Origin: Sphingobacteriales bacterium
GTDB lineage: Bacteria > Bacteroidota > Bacteroidia > Sphingobacteriales > Sphingobacteriaceae
Length of the DNA stretch: 36,361 bases
NCBI GenBank assembly: GCA_947505035.1
Contig: CANNIS010000007.1
Location: 1 to 36,361 of the forward strand
Direction of reading: 5' to 3'
Under the pieces are notes generated by a model. The model saw only the letters and a list, made by a program, of their open reading frames with translations, was not told where the DNA came from and did not search any database. Positions 1-8,025 of this stretch are shown piece by piece (position 1 is the first letter of the stretch; each line of letters opens with the position of its first letter). The position numbers and the translations under genes were made by a program.

Positions 1-873
1 ATACTTGCAGCAATAGATATAGGGAGTAACGCGGCACGAATTTTGGTTTGTGAGGTAATAAAAAATGGCACAGAGGTACATTTTGAAAAGCTAAACTTAT
101 TAAGAATTCCTTTGAGATTAGGCTTCGATGTTTTTACAAAAGGCATTGTTGGTCCTAAGAAAAAGAAGATGCTTAACAATACCATTAAAACATTTGACCA
201 ATTAATGAAGGTCTATGATGTAGACCATTATATGGCTTGCGCTACCAGTGCTATGCGCGATGCAAGCAATGGTCAAGAAATCATCAACGAAATTAAACTA
301 GAAACCGACATAGAAATCGAAATAATTTCGGGGCAATTAGAAGCCGAAATAATTTACGAAAATCATATTGCCGAAATGTTAAACGACAGTACCAGTTATT
401 TATACATTGATGTGGGTGGTGGTAGTACCGAAATTACACTATACCATAATTCAAAAGTTAAATTTCAAAAATCATATAACATTGGCACCGTTAGAATTTT
501 AACGGATATGGTTAACGATGATGTTTGGCAAAAATTAAAAATAGATTTAAAAGAGATTGCTAAAAATTACCCGGGCATAGAAGCCATTGGCTCTGGGGGT
601 AACATTAATAAAATATTATCTATACAGCGAAACGATTCGAAATTAAACTATAAAGAAATTAAACAAATTTATAACGAGTTATCGCCTTTATCTATCGAAG
701 AGCGTATGGACTTATACATATTAAAGAAAGACCGCGCAGATGTAATTGTACCTGCATTGTTGATCTATTATAATATTATGAAGTGGGCAAACATAGAAGA
801 CATCAATGTGCCCAAGATTGGATTGGTAGACGGTCTAATCCATCATTTATACGAACTTGTATTAGCCGATTAA
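1..873 (+). CDS. Ppx/GppA family exopolyphosphatase/guanosine pentaphosphatase, 5' end cut by window
   Basis: This enzyme family hydrolyses terminal phosphates of polyphosphate or converts pppGpp to ppGpp, in the cytoplasm. The reading frame is open from base 1 and already shows the first ASKHA phosphate-binding motif (AAIDIGSNAARILV), so the gene starts before the window; an internal TTG at 43 is not the real start. Further family signatures are ATSAMRDASN, the second phosphate loop YIDVGGGSTEITL and a later IGSGGNINKI. The visible part, about 290 residues, matches a short Ppx/GppA protein of roughly 300 residues without the C-terminal HD-like extension. The stop overlaps the stop of the convergent gene by four bases. 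Which of the two activities it has cannot be told from sequence. Confidence 0.9.
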   Translation: MLAAIDIGSNAARILVCEVIKNGTEVHFEKLNLLRIPLRLGFDVFTKGIVGPKKKKMLNNTIKTFDQLMKVYDVDHYMACATSAMRDASNGQEIINEIKLETDIEIEIISGQLEAEIIYENHIAEMLNDSTSYLYIDVGGGSTEITLYHNSKVKFQKSYNIGTVRILTDMVNDDVWQKLKIDLKEIAKNYPGIEAIGSGGNINKILSIQRNDSKLNYKEIKQIYNELSPLSIEERMDLYILKKDRADVIVPALLIYYNIMKWANIEDINVPKIGLVDGLIHHLYELVLAD

Positions 874-1223
874 ATGATTGTAATAATTTCTTCCGAAAAC
901 TTTTGTGATTGATAGGGCTTGCCATTTACTGAAATAGCAATAGTAAAAGGTATTTCGTTTTCCGAAACTGCAAAGGCAAACAAACAGGTTTGATGATTAT
1001 AAGTTATAAAACTCACATTTAATAAGGAAGGAATGTTTTCGCGATACACCATTAGACCTGTTTCGTCTACATAATAAAGTTTTATTTTATTAATTTCATT
1101 ACCTACGGCATCTGGAGCATTTATTTGATAAGAAACATGATCGCCTAGTTTAAAAAACTGCATACTTTCTTTTATAGTTTTTTTACTACTAAATAATTTT
1201 GCTATTCGTTTTTTAAAACTCAT
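870..1223 (-). CDS. Hypothetical protein, 117 aa
   Basis: I do not recognise this protein. It is 117 residues long, has no signal peptide and no transmembrane segment, and starts with a basic stretch rich in Lys and Arg (MSFKKRIAKLFSSKKTIKES). The rest alternates short hydrophobic and polar runs that look beta-rich (KIKLYYVDETGLMVYRE), which suggests a small soluble fold. It converges on the Ppx/GppA gene with a 4-base overlap of the stop codons. A perfect 10-base palindrome (CACAATTGTG, 1238-1247) lies 15 bases before its start and could be an operator, though short palindromes are common by chance. The start ATG at 1223 is the only good one. It is real-looking because codon use resembles the neighbours and it fills the gap precisely. 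Confidence 0.6.
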   Translation of the reverse strand: MSFKKRIAKLFSSKKTIKESMQFFKLGDHVSYQINAPDAVGNEINKIKLYYVDETGLMVYRENIPSLLNVSFITYNHQTCLFAFAVSENEIPFTIAISVNGKPYQSQKFSEEIITII

Positions 1224-1393
1224 TTATATTGCTTATTCACAATTGTGTTGCAATTAAATTTATTAAATTATAGCCTAAATAAAAATTCCATTTCATACCA
1301 TTGTACTAAACAAGTGAATTACAGCACCGTGCATATTTGCTTTGCTAGCAGTTTTGAAATAGCATTATGGCTGATTCGAAATATTAATTACAT

Positions 1394-1425
1394 AAAAAAA
1401 GCGCGCTAAAATTTAGCGCGCTTTT
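1394..1425 (-). terminator. Rho-independent terminator of the M13 peptidase gene
   Basis: A GC-rich inverted repeat GCGCGCTAAA (1401-1410) / TTTAGCGCGC (1412-1421) is flanked by A7 on the left and T4 on the right. Read on the minus strand it is a GCGCGC stem followed by seven U residues, 20 bases after the stop of the peptidase gene. On the plus strand the tail is only four T, so it works mainly for the minus strand. The small gene at 870-1223 therefore needs its own promoter within 1224-1393, where I see no clear match to the Bacteroidota consensus. Confidence 0.85.
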
Positions 1426-1444
1426 AAATTTTAAAATTATTTTA

Positions 1445-3487
1445 TTACCAAACCTTTACGCGCTGCGTTGCAGGTCTAAACATTTTGTCTCCTTGCTTAA
1501 TACCAAATGCTTCGTAAAATTCTGGCATATTAGTTAACGGGCCATTGGTTCTATATTTACCTGGCGAATGCGGATCTGTTACAATTCTTTGGTTTAAATT
1601 TTCGTCAGTAATGTTTTGTCTCCAAACTTGTGCCCAACTTAAAAAGAATCTTTGATCTGCTGTAAAGCCATCAATTTTTTCTGATGATTTTCCTTGTGCT
1701 GTTCTTTTAAATGCATCGTATGCAATGTTTATTCCACCAACATCGGCAATGTTTTCGCCCAATGTTAATTCGCCATTTACATGTACATTATCTAATACGG
1801 TGTAGGCCGAATATTGATCTACTAACATTTTTGTTTTTGCTTTAAACTTATTATTGTCTTGTTCGGTCCACCAGTTTTTTAAATTTCCTTCTTTATCAAA
1901 TTGACAACCTTGGTCGTCGAAACCATGAGTCATTTCGTGTCCAATAACTGCACCTATACCACCATAATTAATGGCATCGTCTACGCTTGGATCAAAGAAA
2001 GGGAATTGTAAAATTCCTGCCGGAAATACAATCTCGTTAATGTTTGGATTATAATATGCATTGATAGTATGCGGTGTCATTCCCCACTCGGTCTTGTCTA
2101 CAGGCTTACCATATTTATTGATCATTTCTTCGAATGCAAATTCGTTTGCTGCCATTATGTTTTGCACATAAGATGTTTTGTTAATGGTTAATTTGCTGTA
2201 ATCTTTGAACTTGTCTGGGTAACCAATTTTCTTAATAAAAACGGCTAATTTTTCTATGGCTTGTTTCTTGGTCGAATCGCCCATCCAATCTAATTTTTCG
2301 ATACGCTCGCGGTAAACAATTTGCATATTATTTACCATTTCTAAACATCTTTTTTTAGCTTCTTCTGGAAAATATCTATTCACATAAACTTCACCTAATG
2401 CCTCACCTATGCCACCGTTAATATCACCTAATACTCGCTTCCATCTTGGGCGCATTTCTTTAGCACCATTCATTACCGTTCCATTAAACGCAAAACTTTC
2501 TGCAACAAAAGCTTGATTTAAATTTCCAGCAAATCCGCTTACCAAATGCCATCTTAAATAGGTTTTCCAAGCATCTATTTTTTCTGCACTCAACATATTG
2601 TCAAGTACTATAAAAAACTTAGGTTGGCTCACAATCATTTCGTTTATATTTGTTAACCCTGCTTTGGTAATAACCGTATTCCAATTAATGTTTTTGGTAA
2701 TTTTATTGGCATCTGCAACACTCATTTTATTGTAGGTTGCATATGGATCGCGCATTTCTACTCGCGTCATAGAAGCCTCAGCCAATTGGGTTTCTAGGCG
2801 AATGATGGTTGCTGCATTTGCTGTTGCGCTAGCTTGATCATCGCCCATCATACTAAACATTTTTACTAAATGAATGCGGAATTGTTTTCTAATTTCTTCC
2901 GAACGCGCATCTGTTTGTGTATAGTAATCTCTATCGGGTAAACTCAATCCACCTTGATCTGCATATGGAATATAAGCCGAACTAATTTTCATGTCTTGGT
3001 AAACATAAAAACTGTATAACGCGCTTACTCCTTTTTTCTGTAAGATGGAAATTTGGTTTAATAAATCATTTGTGTTTTGAATAGCTTGTATAGCTGTTAA
3101 GTCGTTTTGCAATGGACTTAATCCTGCTTTTTCTATAGCCAAAGAATCCATGCCACTTGCATAAAAATCACCAACTTTTTGTTCGTTACTTCCTTTTGCT
3201 GCAGCAGTATTTGCAGCCGACTCGTCTAATAAAACTTTTAATTTTTTATTGGTTTGGTCTTGTAAAATGCTGAAGGCTCCCCAACGGGTTTCGGTGCTTG
3301 GAATTGGGTTGTTTTTTAACCACAAACCATTTGCGTAAGAATAAAAATCGTCTTGCGGACGAACCGATGTGTCGATATTGGCCCCATCAATTGCTATAAT
3401 TTTTTCTCCTCCCAGGTTTGTTTTGCAAGCCGAAATGGCCATCACTAAGCCTAAGGAGACTAATAAATAATTGGCTGTTTTTTTCAT
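1445..3487 (-). CDS. M13 family (neprilysin/PepO-like) zinc metallopeptidase, lipoprotein
   Basis: This is a membrane-anchored zinc endopeptidase of the neprilysin family, 680 residues, the usual length. A lipoprotein signal peptide ends in the lipobox AISAC with the lipidated cysteine at residue 21, so the mature protein is anchored to a membrane facing the periplasm or the outside. The M13 N-terminal domain covers about residues 40-420 and the catalytic domain 470-680. The catalytic signature is GHEMTH, with zinc ligands H517 and H521 and catalytic E518; the third ligand E578 is in GENIADVGG. The substrate-binding motif NAYYNPNINEIVFPAGIL and the C-terminal VKVW are also typical. It stands alone between a terminator and a divergent spacer. 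Likely role is peptide degradation at the cell envelope; the substrate is unknown. Confidence 0.95.
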   Translation of the reverse strand: MKKTANYLLVSLGLVMAISACKTNLGGEKIIAIDGANIDTSVRPQDDFYSYANGLWLKNNPIPSTETRWGAFSILQDQTNKKLKVLLDESAANTAAAKGSNEQKVGDFYASGMDSLAIEKAGLSPLQNDLTAIQAIQNTNDLLNQISILQKKGVSALYSFYVYQDMKISSAYIPYADQGGLSLPDRDYYTQTDARSEEIRKQFRIHLVKMFSMMGDDQASATANAATIIRLETQLAEASMTRVEMRDPYATYNKMSVADANKITKNINWNTVITKAGLTNINEMIVSQPKFFIVLDNMLSAEKIDAWKTYLRWHLVSGFAGNLNQAFVAESFAFNGTVMNGAKEMRPRWKRVLGDINGGIGEALGEVYVNRYFPEEAKKRCLEMVNNMQIVYRERIEKLDWMGDSTKKQAIEKLAVFIKKIGYPDKFKDYSKLTINKTSYVQNIMAANEFAFEEMINKYGKPVDKTEWGMTPHTINAYYNPNINEIVFPAGILQFPFFDPSVDDAINYGGIGAVIGHEMTHGFDDQGCQFDKEGNLKNWWTEQDNNKFKAKTKMLVDQYSAYTVLDNVHVNGELTLGENIADVGGINIAYDAFKRTAQGKSSEKIDGFTADQRFFLSWAQVWRQNITDENLNQRIVTDPHSPGKYRTNGPLTNMPEFYEAFGIKQGDKMFRPATQRVKVW

Positions 3488-3732
3488 AATGATAATTTAG
3501 AATGCCAATATAGGGATTTTTATAGCCTAGCAACAAGCTCATTTTTTAGATTTGTTGATATCCTAAATAGGCTAAAAATGTTGATTAGGAGCTTTAATTC
3601 ATGTTTATACCCCCAAACATGTTAATTTTCCACACAAAAATGTTGAAAACAATAGTTTTTTGTTATTTTAGCGCATTAATAGCCTGAATTATAAAGAATA
3701 GGATTATAAATTTTGACCTTACGCCAAGATTA
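3488..3732. promoter_or_regulatory. Divergent intergenic region, palindrome-rich, between peptidase and motor-like operon
   Basis: This 245-base AT-rich spacer must hold promoters in both directions. For the minus-strand peptidase, TTGTTG (complement of 3531-3536) and TATATTG (complement of 3506-3512) are spaced by 18 bases, close to the Bacteroidota pattern TTTG-N19-TAnnTTTG but imperfect. For the plus-strand operon, TATAAATTTTG at 3705-3715 resembles a -7 element with one extra base, without a good -33 element. Repeats seen are: CCTAAATAGG (3562-3571); CATTTTTTAG (3540-3549) against CTAAAAATG (3572-3580), pairing with one bulge; direct repeats AAAAATGTTGA at 3574-3584 and 3636-3646; and the inverted pair TTTTCCACA (3626-3634) / TGTTGAAAA (3641-3649) with one mismatch. 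The last could bind a regulator. Promoter assignments are tentative. Confidence 0.45.
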
Positions 3733-5574
3733 ATGCTGTACAACAGAAAGAAGACTTTTATTTTATTTTTTGCACTACTAGCAAGCGTTTTGTTGCTTAA
3801 TACCGCAAACAATAGCGCTTTTGCTCAAGTAGGCACTTTGCAAGAAAATCCCTTTTCAAAAGAAAATTATACCGAAGCAAAGAAATTAGAGCGCTTGGTT
3901 TACAATACCATTTTACCTTATTTAAAAGGCACTAACTTTTTGGTTGATGTAAAAATTAAATCGCCACAATTTGTAATGGATTCGGTGGTGCCAGTCTTAG
4001 ACACTACCATGTCTATCGATTATTTACCAGGTGTAATGGATGGTTCAAATGTAGTGACCAATGACGAAGGTGTTTACGCGCCTTTCAATATTGGTAGTGG
4101 TAAACAAAAAACAGTGTTGGTAGTAATGGACACTTGCTACGATTCTAATGCACTAGGTTTTATAGATCAATTAATCAGAAACGCTATTCCATTAGATGCG
4201 GCCAATGGCGACCGACTAATTGTTCAGTCGCAAGTTTTTCCGCCATCGCCAAATGCATATCAAGATTTTCAAAAGGCAGGTGCCAATGTTGCAGCTTTAA
4301 GTCAAATGCCTCCGCAAATGATGCCGCAACCGCAACAACAACAGCCCCCTCAAACATTTCCTCAAAACAGCAAACCGGAGCCAACAGCTCCAGCAGACAA
4401 AGGTTTAAGCCTTTCTGCTTTTCTACCTTACTTAGCTATTTTGTTAATTATAATGGTGTTTGCTTTTGTATTGCTTTACTTATTGTTAAAGCCAAAGAAA
4501 AACACGAAAGCTGAAGAAGCGCTACAAATTTTACATAGTAAAGTAGAACAATTAGAAACGGCGCAGAAAAGTCCAGCTATAAATAACCAAGAGGAAAACT
4601 TAGAACAATTTGCGAGACTTGCAGAAATGCGCTCTTATGTTACCAAAGAATTTATTAGTAATAAAGCTAAAGTAGCAGACTTGTTTAATAATTGGGTGGA
4701 AGAAGACGAACGCAAAGGCTTACAAAAAATTGTCAATATTTTAAAAGCAACCAATCCAAAATTATTGCCTTTTTTAAATTCACATTTATCTAAAGACAAT
4801 TACAATTATGTAGAAATATCTTTAGATGATACCCCTACTATTGTTCCGGAAGAGCAATTGAAACAAATTGAAGAATTTAAAAAAGAGATTAATACTTTAC
4901 AATCTGCACCTAAAACAAAAGAAAGAGATATTTTTCATTTCTTAAACCAATTAAACGAACAACAAGTAATGTTCTTGATTAAAGAAGAAAGCGAAGAACT
5001 TGCTGCAATTGTTTTAGCGCAATTGCCACCGAAAAGAAGCATGGGAATTATCCGCGATTTTGATAGCACTAAACAATCTATCATTCTTCAAAAGATGAGT
5101 AGTATTAACGATTTGTCGGTAGCGGTATATAAAGAAATTGCCTCTTATTTTTCTGCCAAAGCAATGGCTATGAACGATATGAAATATGTGAGCTTAGATG
5201 GTTTAAAAACCATCACCGGCTTATTAGATACTTTGCCAACTGGCGAACAGAAAAAATACATCGACGAATTAGCTGGTTACGATTTAGACTTGGCTAGAAA
5301 AATTAAAGAGCGCTTTATTACATTCGAAGAAATTTTTGAGCAAGAAGATATATTCTTACAACGTGCATTAGAAGAGGTAGAATCTGTTATTATTGCCCGA
5401 GCTTTAATTAATGCCGACGAATCAATTGTCGAAAAACTCGTTAACCTTCGTCCTAAACGTGAGCAATTATTAATCAAATCAGAAATAGATTACAATAAAG
5501 ATTTAGCTTTAGAAGAAATCGAAAAAGCTAGAAAAATAATTCTAGACAAACTGAAAGGGAAACTTACTGCATGA
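3733..5574 (+). CDS. FliF-FliG fusion protein (flagellar MS-ring/rotor-like), 613 aa
   Basis: Domains in order: signal peptide or N-terminal anchor (1-31); periplasmic region with a FliF ring-building domain (about 67-170), best seen in IDQLIRNAIPLDAANGDRLI, the counterpart of the FliF block before its last beta strand; a Gln/Pro-rich linker (190-222); one transmembrane helix (229-253); a short coiled coil (260-300); a FliF-like cytoplasmic tail (YVTKEFISN...VADLFNNWVEED, 302-325); then FliG N (about 327-365), FliG M (396-480) and FliG C (488-610). The C domain keeps the torque-helix pattern FITFEEIFEQEDIFLQRALE and the charged helix before it (LARKIKER). In FliG M the FliM-binding EHPQ is replaced by ESEE (419-422). 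FliF RBM1 and RBM2 are absent. The stop overlaps the next start by 4 bases (ATGA). In flagellated bacteria FliF and FliG are separate proteins that bind at this junction, so the order makes structural sense. Recognition is by eye; FliG C is the firmest part and FliG N the weakest. Confidence 0.8.
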   Translation: MLYNRKKTFILFFALLASVLLLNTANNSAFAQVGTLQENPFSKENYTEAKKLERLVYNTILPYLKGTNFLVDVKIKSPQFVMDSVVPVLDTTMSIDYLPGVMDGSNVVTNDEGVYAPFNIGSGKQKTVLVVMDTCYDSNALGFIDQLIRNAIPLDAANGDRLIVQSQVFPPSPNAYQDFQKAGANVAALSQMPPQMMPQPQQQQPPQTFPQNSKPEPTAPADKGLSLSAFLPYLAILLIIMVFAFVLLYLLLKPKKNTKAEEALQILHSKVEQLETAQKSPAINNQEENLEQFARLAEMRSYVTKEFISNKAKVADLFNNWVEEDERKGLQKIVNILKATNPKLLPFLNSHLSKDNYNYVEISLDDTPTIVPEEQLKQIEEFKKEINTLQSAPKTKERDIFHFLNQLNEQQVMFLIKEESEELAAIVLAQLPPKRSMGIIRDFDSTKQSIILQKMSSINDLSVAVYKEIASYFSAKAMAMNDMKYVSLDGLKTITGLLDTLPTGEQKKYIDELAGYDLDLARKIKERFITFEEIFEQEDIFLQRALEEVESVIIARALINADESIVEKLVNLRPKREQLLIKSEIDYNKDLALEEIEKARKIILDKLKGKLTA

Positions 5575-6629
5575 AATTAGTTAAACACTTAGTTATACTG
5601 CTTATATTATTAAGTACAGAACTTGCTTGGTCGCAAAAATACGATGTGCAAACCATGTTGACAGAATACGAAGAGCTATTGCTTAATGTAGGCGCGTCGG
5701 TTAACGATATCCCCTTTTCTGCAAGAAGAATTGCACTATTTGACGTTACTTCGAAATCAGACAAGCCAATTATCATCACACAAAAATTATTGCGCTTACA
5801 ACTAGAAGATGTATTGAAGAAAAAAGCTTTCAGCGTAATTTCTGTTCCAGAGTTCGAGAAAAAAATGATATTAAAAATTGATGGTAACGATTCATTAATT
5901 AAAATTGATAACCAAAGTAATATCAGTACCTATAGACAAAACCCCGATGCACTAGATGCGGTTTGTAAAAAATATGGTGTGCAAAGTTTAGTAGACTGCA
6001 GTTTGTTTTTTGATAGCACGAATGGCTTTGTGATGAATATTAGATTTGTAAATGCCGTAAGCAGAGAAGTGCTTTGGAACGAAACATTATATACCCGATT
6101 AAAAGAATCTACATTTAAAGCGCGCAAGCAGTTAAACGTTGGGGTTGCATTTAATGGTATAAATAATTATATCGAAAACAGTAAAATATATATTGTGAAA
6201 TCGATGTCGACTTCCAATTTTGTAGAATTTATATACGATCAAAATACTTTGCCAGATAAAAGCGCTTTCTTTGGTTTATATGCAAGACTGAATTATTATA
6301 ATTTTGAATTTGCTACTACCAATGCTTCGATTGGTACCATGTTAGGAACAGCATTAATTCCATCGGTTGGATTAAGAGGTTCGAAATATTTTGCACCCAA
6401 ACAAAGGTCTACAAGCTATTGGCTAGAATATCAATATAGTGGAGGCGTTTCTTTCTATAATAAGGTATATGTGAATGCCGCTATGGCTTTCAACCTAAAC
6501 CTTACCAAAAGCTTTGGCTTTGGTGCTCAGGCTACCTATGGTTTATATCCGGCGGTATTTAAAAAAGAAACCGCTTCTGTTACTTTAAATAATTTAAATT
6601 ACGCGCTTTATTTATCTTATAAATTTTAA
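5571..6629 (+). CDS. Exported protein with FlgO/CsgG-like region and beta-rich C-terminus
   Basis: Second gene of the motor-like operon, translationally coupled to the fusion gene. A cleavable signal peptide (1-22, ending in WSQ) directs it out of the cytoplasm. Residues about 50-180 have the alternating pattern of the CsgG/FlgO/TolB-N type fold: RRIALFDVTS, then a helix LRLQLEDVLKKKAFSVISV, then KYGVQSLVDCSLF and FVMNIRFVNAVSREVLWNE. FlgO and FlgT proteins of Vibrio with related folds belong to outer-membrane structures around the flagellar basal body. Residues about 215-352 are rich in aromatic amphipathic strands and end in YALYLSYKF, as outer-membrane barrels do. I infer an outer-membrane or periplasmic partner of the inner-membrane fusion protein. 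The fold assignment is a weak similarity and needs a profile search. Confidence 0.5.
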   Translation: MKLVKHLVILLILLSTELAWSQKYDVQTMLTEYEELLLNVGASVNDIPFSARRIALFDVTSKSDKPIIITQKLLRLQLEDVLKKKAFSVISVPEFEKKMILKIDGNDSLIKIDNQSNISTYRQNPDALDAVCKKYGVQSLVDCSLFFDSTNGFVMNIRFVNAVSREVLWNETLYTRLKESTFKARKQLNVGVAFNGINNYIENSKIYIVKSMSTSNFVEFIYDQNTLPDKSAFFGLYARLNYYNFEFATTNASIGTMLGTALIPSVGLRGSKYFAPKQRSTSYWLEYQYSGGVSFYNKVYVNAAMAFNLNLTKSFGFGAQATYGLYPAVFKKETASVTLNNLNYALYLSYKF

Positions 6630-6635
6630 TTAAAG

Positions 6636-7193
6636 ATGAGGATGAAATTTTATACCAACACCTTTTGTTTTATAGTCGCATTTTTTTTATTGGGCGGAGT
6701 AGCTTTTGGCCAAGCTAATCCTTTTCAAAAAGTGGATACCACTAAAGCGCGCTTAAAAATTAAATACAAAAACCAAAACTCTGCAGTAGATTTGACTTTA
6801 GATGTAAATGAACAAGAATTTTATTTAGAATTTAACGGGAAGGATTTACAAAGTAATTTAATGAGCCCCGAAGATACGATTGTTAAAAAAGACACAAAAG
6901 CTCCCTTAGCAAAAGCAGATAAAGAACCCATTAAAAAAATCGATGCCAACAAAATGTTGCGTTTTTACCGTTTAGCGCAAGACGCTTATTCGAAAAAAAC
7001 TTACGATATTTCTTTAGCTTATATAGATAGCTCTATGTTTTATGGCGAATCATCTGATGCCCTAGGCTTAAAAGGCAGTGTGTACTTTACCAAAGGTGAA
7101 GTTGAATTAGCTAAACGCGTTTGGGAGCAGGCTAAAATAATAGACAAAGATTTTAAAGTTCCTGTTATTAATCAAAAATATATTCGCAAATGA
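6636..7193 (+). CDS. Small exported protein with TPR-like C-terminus, motor-like operon
   Basis: A 185-residue protein with an N-terminal signal peptide (about 1-25, ending AFGQ) and no further membrane segment, so it is likely periplasmic. Residues 35-70 look beta-rich, 80-105 are Lys/Asp/Ala-rich and probably disordered, and 107-178 form helices with TPR-type spacing (MLRFYRLAQDAYSKKTYDIS, then ALGLKGSVYFTKGEVELAKR). It lies six bases after the previous gene and its stop overlaps the MotA-like start by four bases, so it is almost surely made together with the motor proteins. The start could be the first ATG or the third codon. I do not recognise the family; a scaffold or assembly role in the periplasm is an inference from position and TPR shape only. 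Confidence 0.5.
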   Translation: MRMKFYTNTFCFIVAFFLLGGVAFGQANPFQKVDTTKARLKIKYKNQNSAVDLTLDVNEQEFYLEFNGKDLQSNLMSPEDTIVKKDTKAPLAKADKEPIKKIDANKMLRFYRLAQDAYSKKTYDISLAYIDSSMFYGESSDALGLKGSVYFTKGEVELAKRVWEQAKIIDKDFKVPVINQKYIRK

Positions 7194-8020
7194 GGTTTTC
7201 CATACTATCGTTTTTTTGGATAATTTTTTCTTTAAGTTTATTAATGACGGGTATCCTCGATATCATTGGCATTATTCCATTAAAAGAATATTTTCCATAT
7301 TTATTTATCAACCGGTTTTTAGACTTACCCAGTTTTTTAATTGTAATGGGTGGTTTGCTAGCTAACGCATTTATAATTTATCCAAGTAAACTCATGCGTT
7401 CGGCATTTGCCAAAATGAGTCAAACTTTTCACCAGTCCATAAACACGCAAAAAGTTTTACAAAAAGATATTGAATCTATTGTTGCTTGGAGTAACGAATA
7501 TAAGACCAACAGATTAGAGTTTTTACGTACCATTCAAGATAAGCAAAAACACGATTTTACTTCTTATTTGTTTTCTTTGATCAGTACAAACTATTCGATA
7601 GACGAGGTTAGAGTAATTGGCGAAACCAGTATAGACGAAAACTATTCGAACAGCCACAAGATTTCGGAAGTATTAAAAAATATGGGCAATTCTGGTCCAG
7701 CTTTTGGTATGTTTGGTACCTTGTTTGGGTTGGTTTATATGCTTTCGAGCTTAGACGATCCCTCTAAAATTGGACCAGGTTTAGCAACAGGTTTATTGGT
7801 TACTTTATATGGTGTAACATTTACCCATTTATTCTTTTACCCGGTTTCTAAAAAAATTATGTTGAATGCCGATTACAACAAAATTCGCGAAGAGTTAATG
7901 TTAGAAGGCGTGCAACTCATTGCCGAAAACAAATCACCGCTATTTATCAAGGATAAATTACAGACCTATTTAGATCGCTCGTATACTATCAAGCAATTAA
8001 AAGCTGAGAATAAAAAGTAA
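7190..8020 (+). CDS. MotA-family stator/proton channel protein
   Basis: MotA forms the pentameric ring of the flagellar stator and couples ion flow to torque on FliG. This 276-residue protein has the full MotA plan: TM1 (about 3-27), TM2 with DLPSFLIVMGGLLANAFIIYP (45-65), a cytoplasmic domain (66-165), TM3 with SGPAFGMFGTLFGLVYML (168-185) and TM4 GLATGLLVTLYGVTF (197-211). The two prolines important in MotA appear as P170 and P218, and LDDPSKIGPG between TM3 and TM4 matches the MotA type rather than ExbB/TolQ or GldL. It overlaps the preceding gene by four bases and is followed by a MotB-like gene five bases on. The FliG-like rotor encoded in the same operon supports a true stator role. Ion specificity cannot be read. 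Confidence 0.88.
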   Translation: MRFSILSFFWIIFSLSLLMTGILDIIGIIPLKEYFPYLFINRFLDLPSFLIVMGGLLANAFIIYPSKLMRSAFAKMSQTFHQSINTQKVLQKDIESIVAWSNEYKTNRLEFLRTIQDKQKHDFTSYLFSLISTNYSIDEVRVIGETSIDENYSNSHKISEVLKNMGNSGPAFGMFGTLFGLVYMLSSLDDPSKIGPGLATGLLVTLYGVTFTHLFFYPVSKKIMLNADYNKIREELMLEGVQLIAENKSPLFIKDKLQTYLDRSYTIKQLKAENKK

Positions 8021-8025
8021 GCGGA

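Noticed and set aside
3626-3649. TTTTCCACA and the inverted TTTTCAACA looked like DnaA boxes of a replication origin
   Set aside because: Both differ from TTATCCACA, there are only two, no DNA-unwinding element or dnaA/dnaN gene is near, and the spacer lies between ordinary divergent genes.
3705-3715. TATAAATTTTG as a promoter -7 element for the motor-like operon
   Set aside because: Spacing inside the motif is one base too long for TAnnTTTG and no TTTG is found at the -33 distance, so it is mentioned only within the spacer entry.
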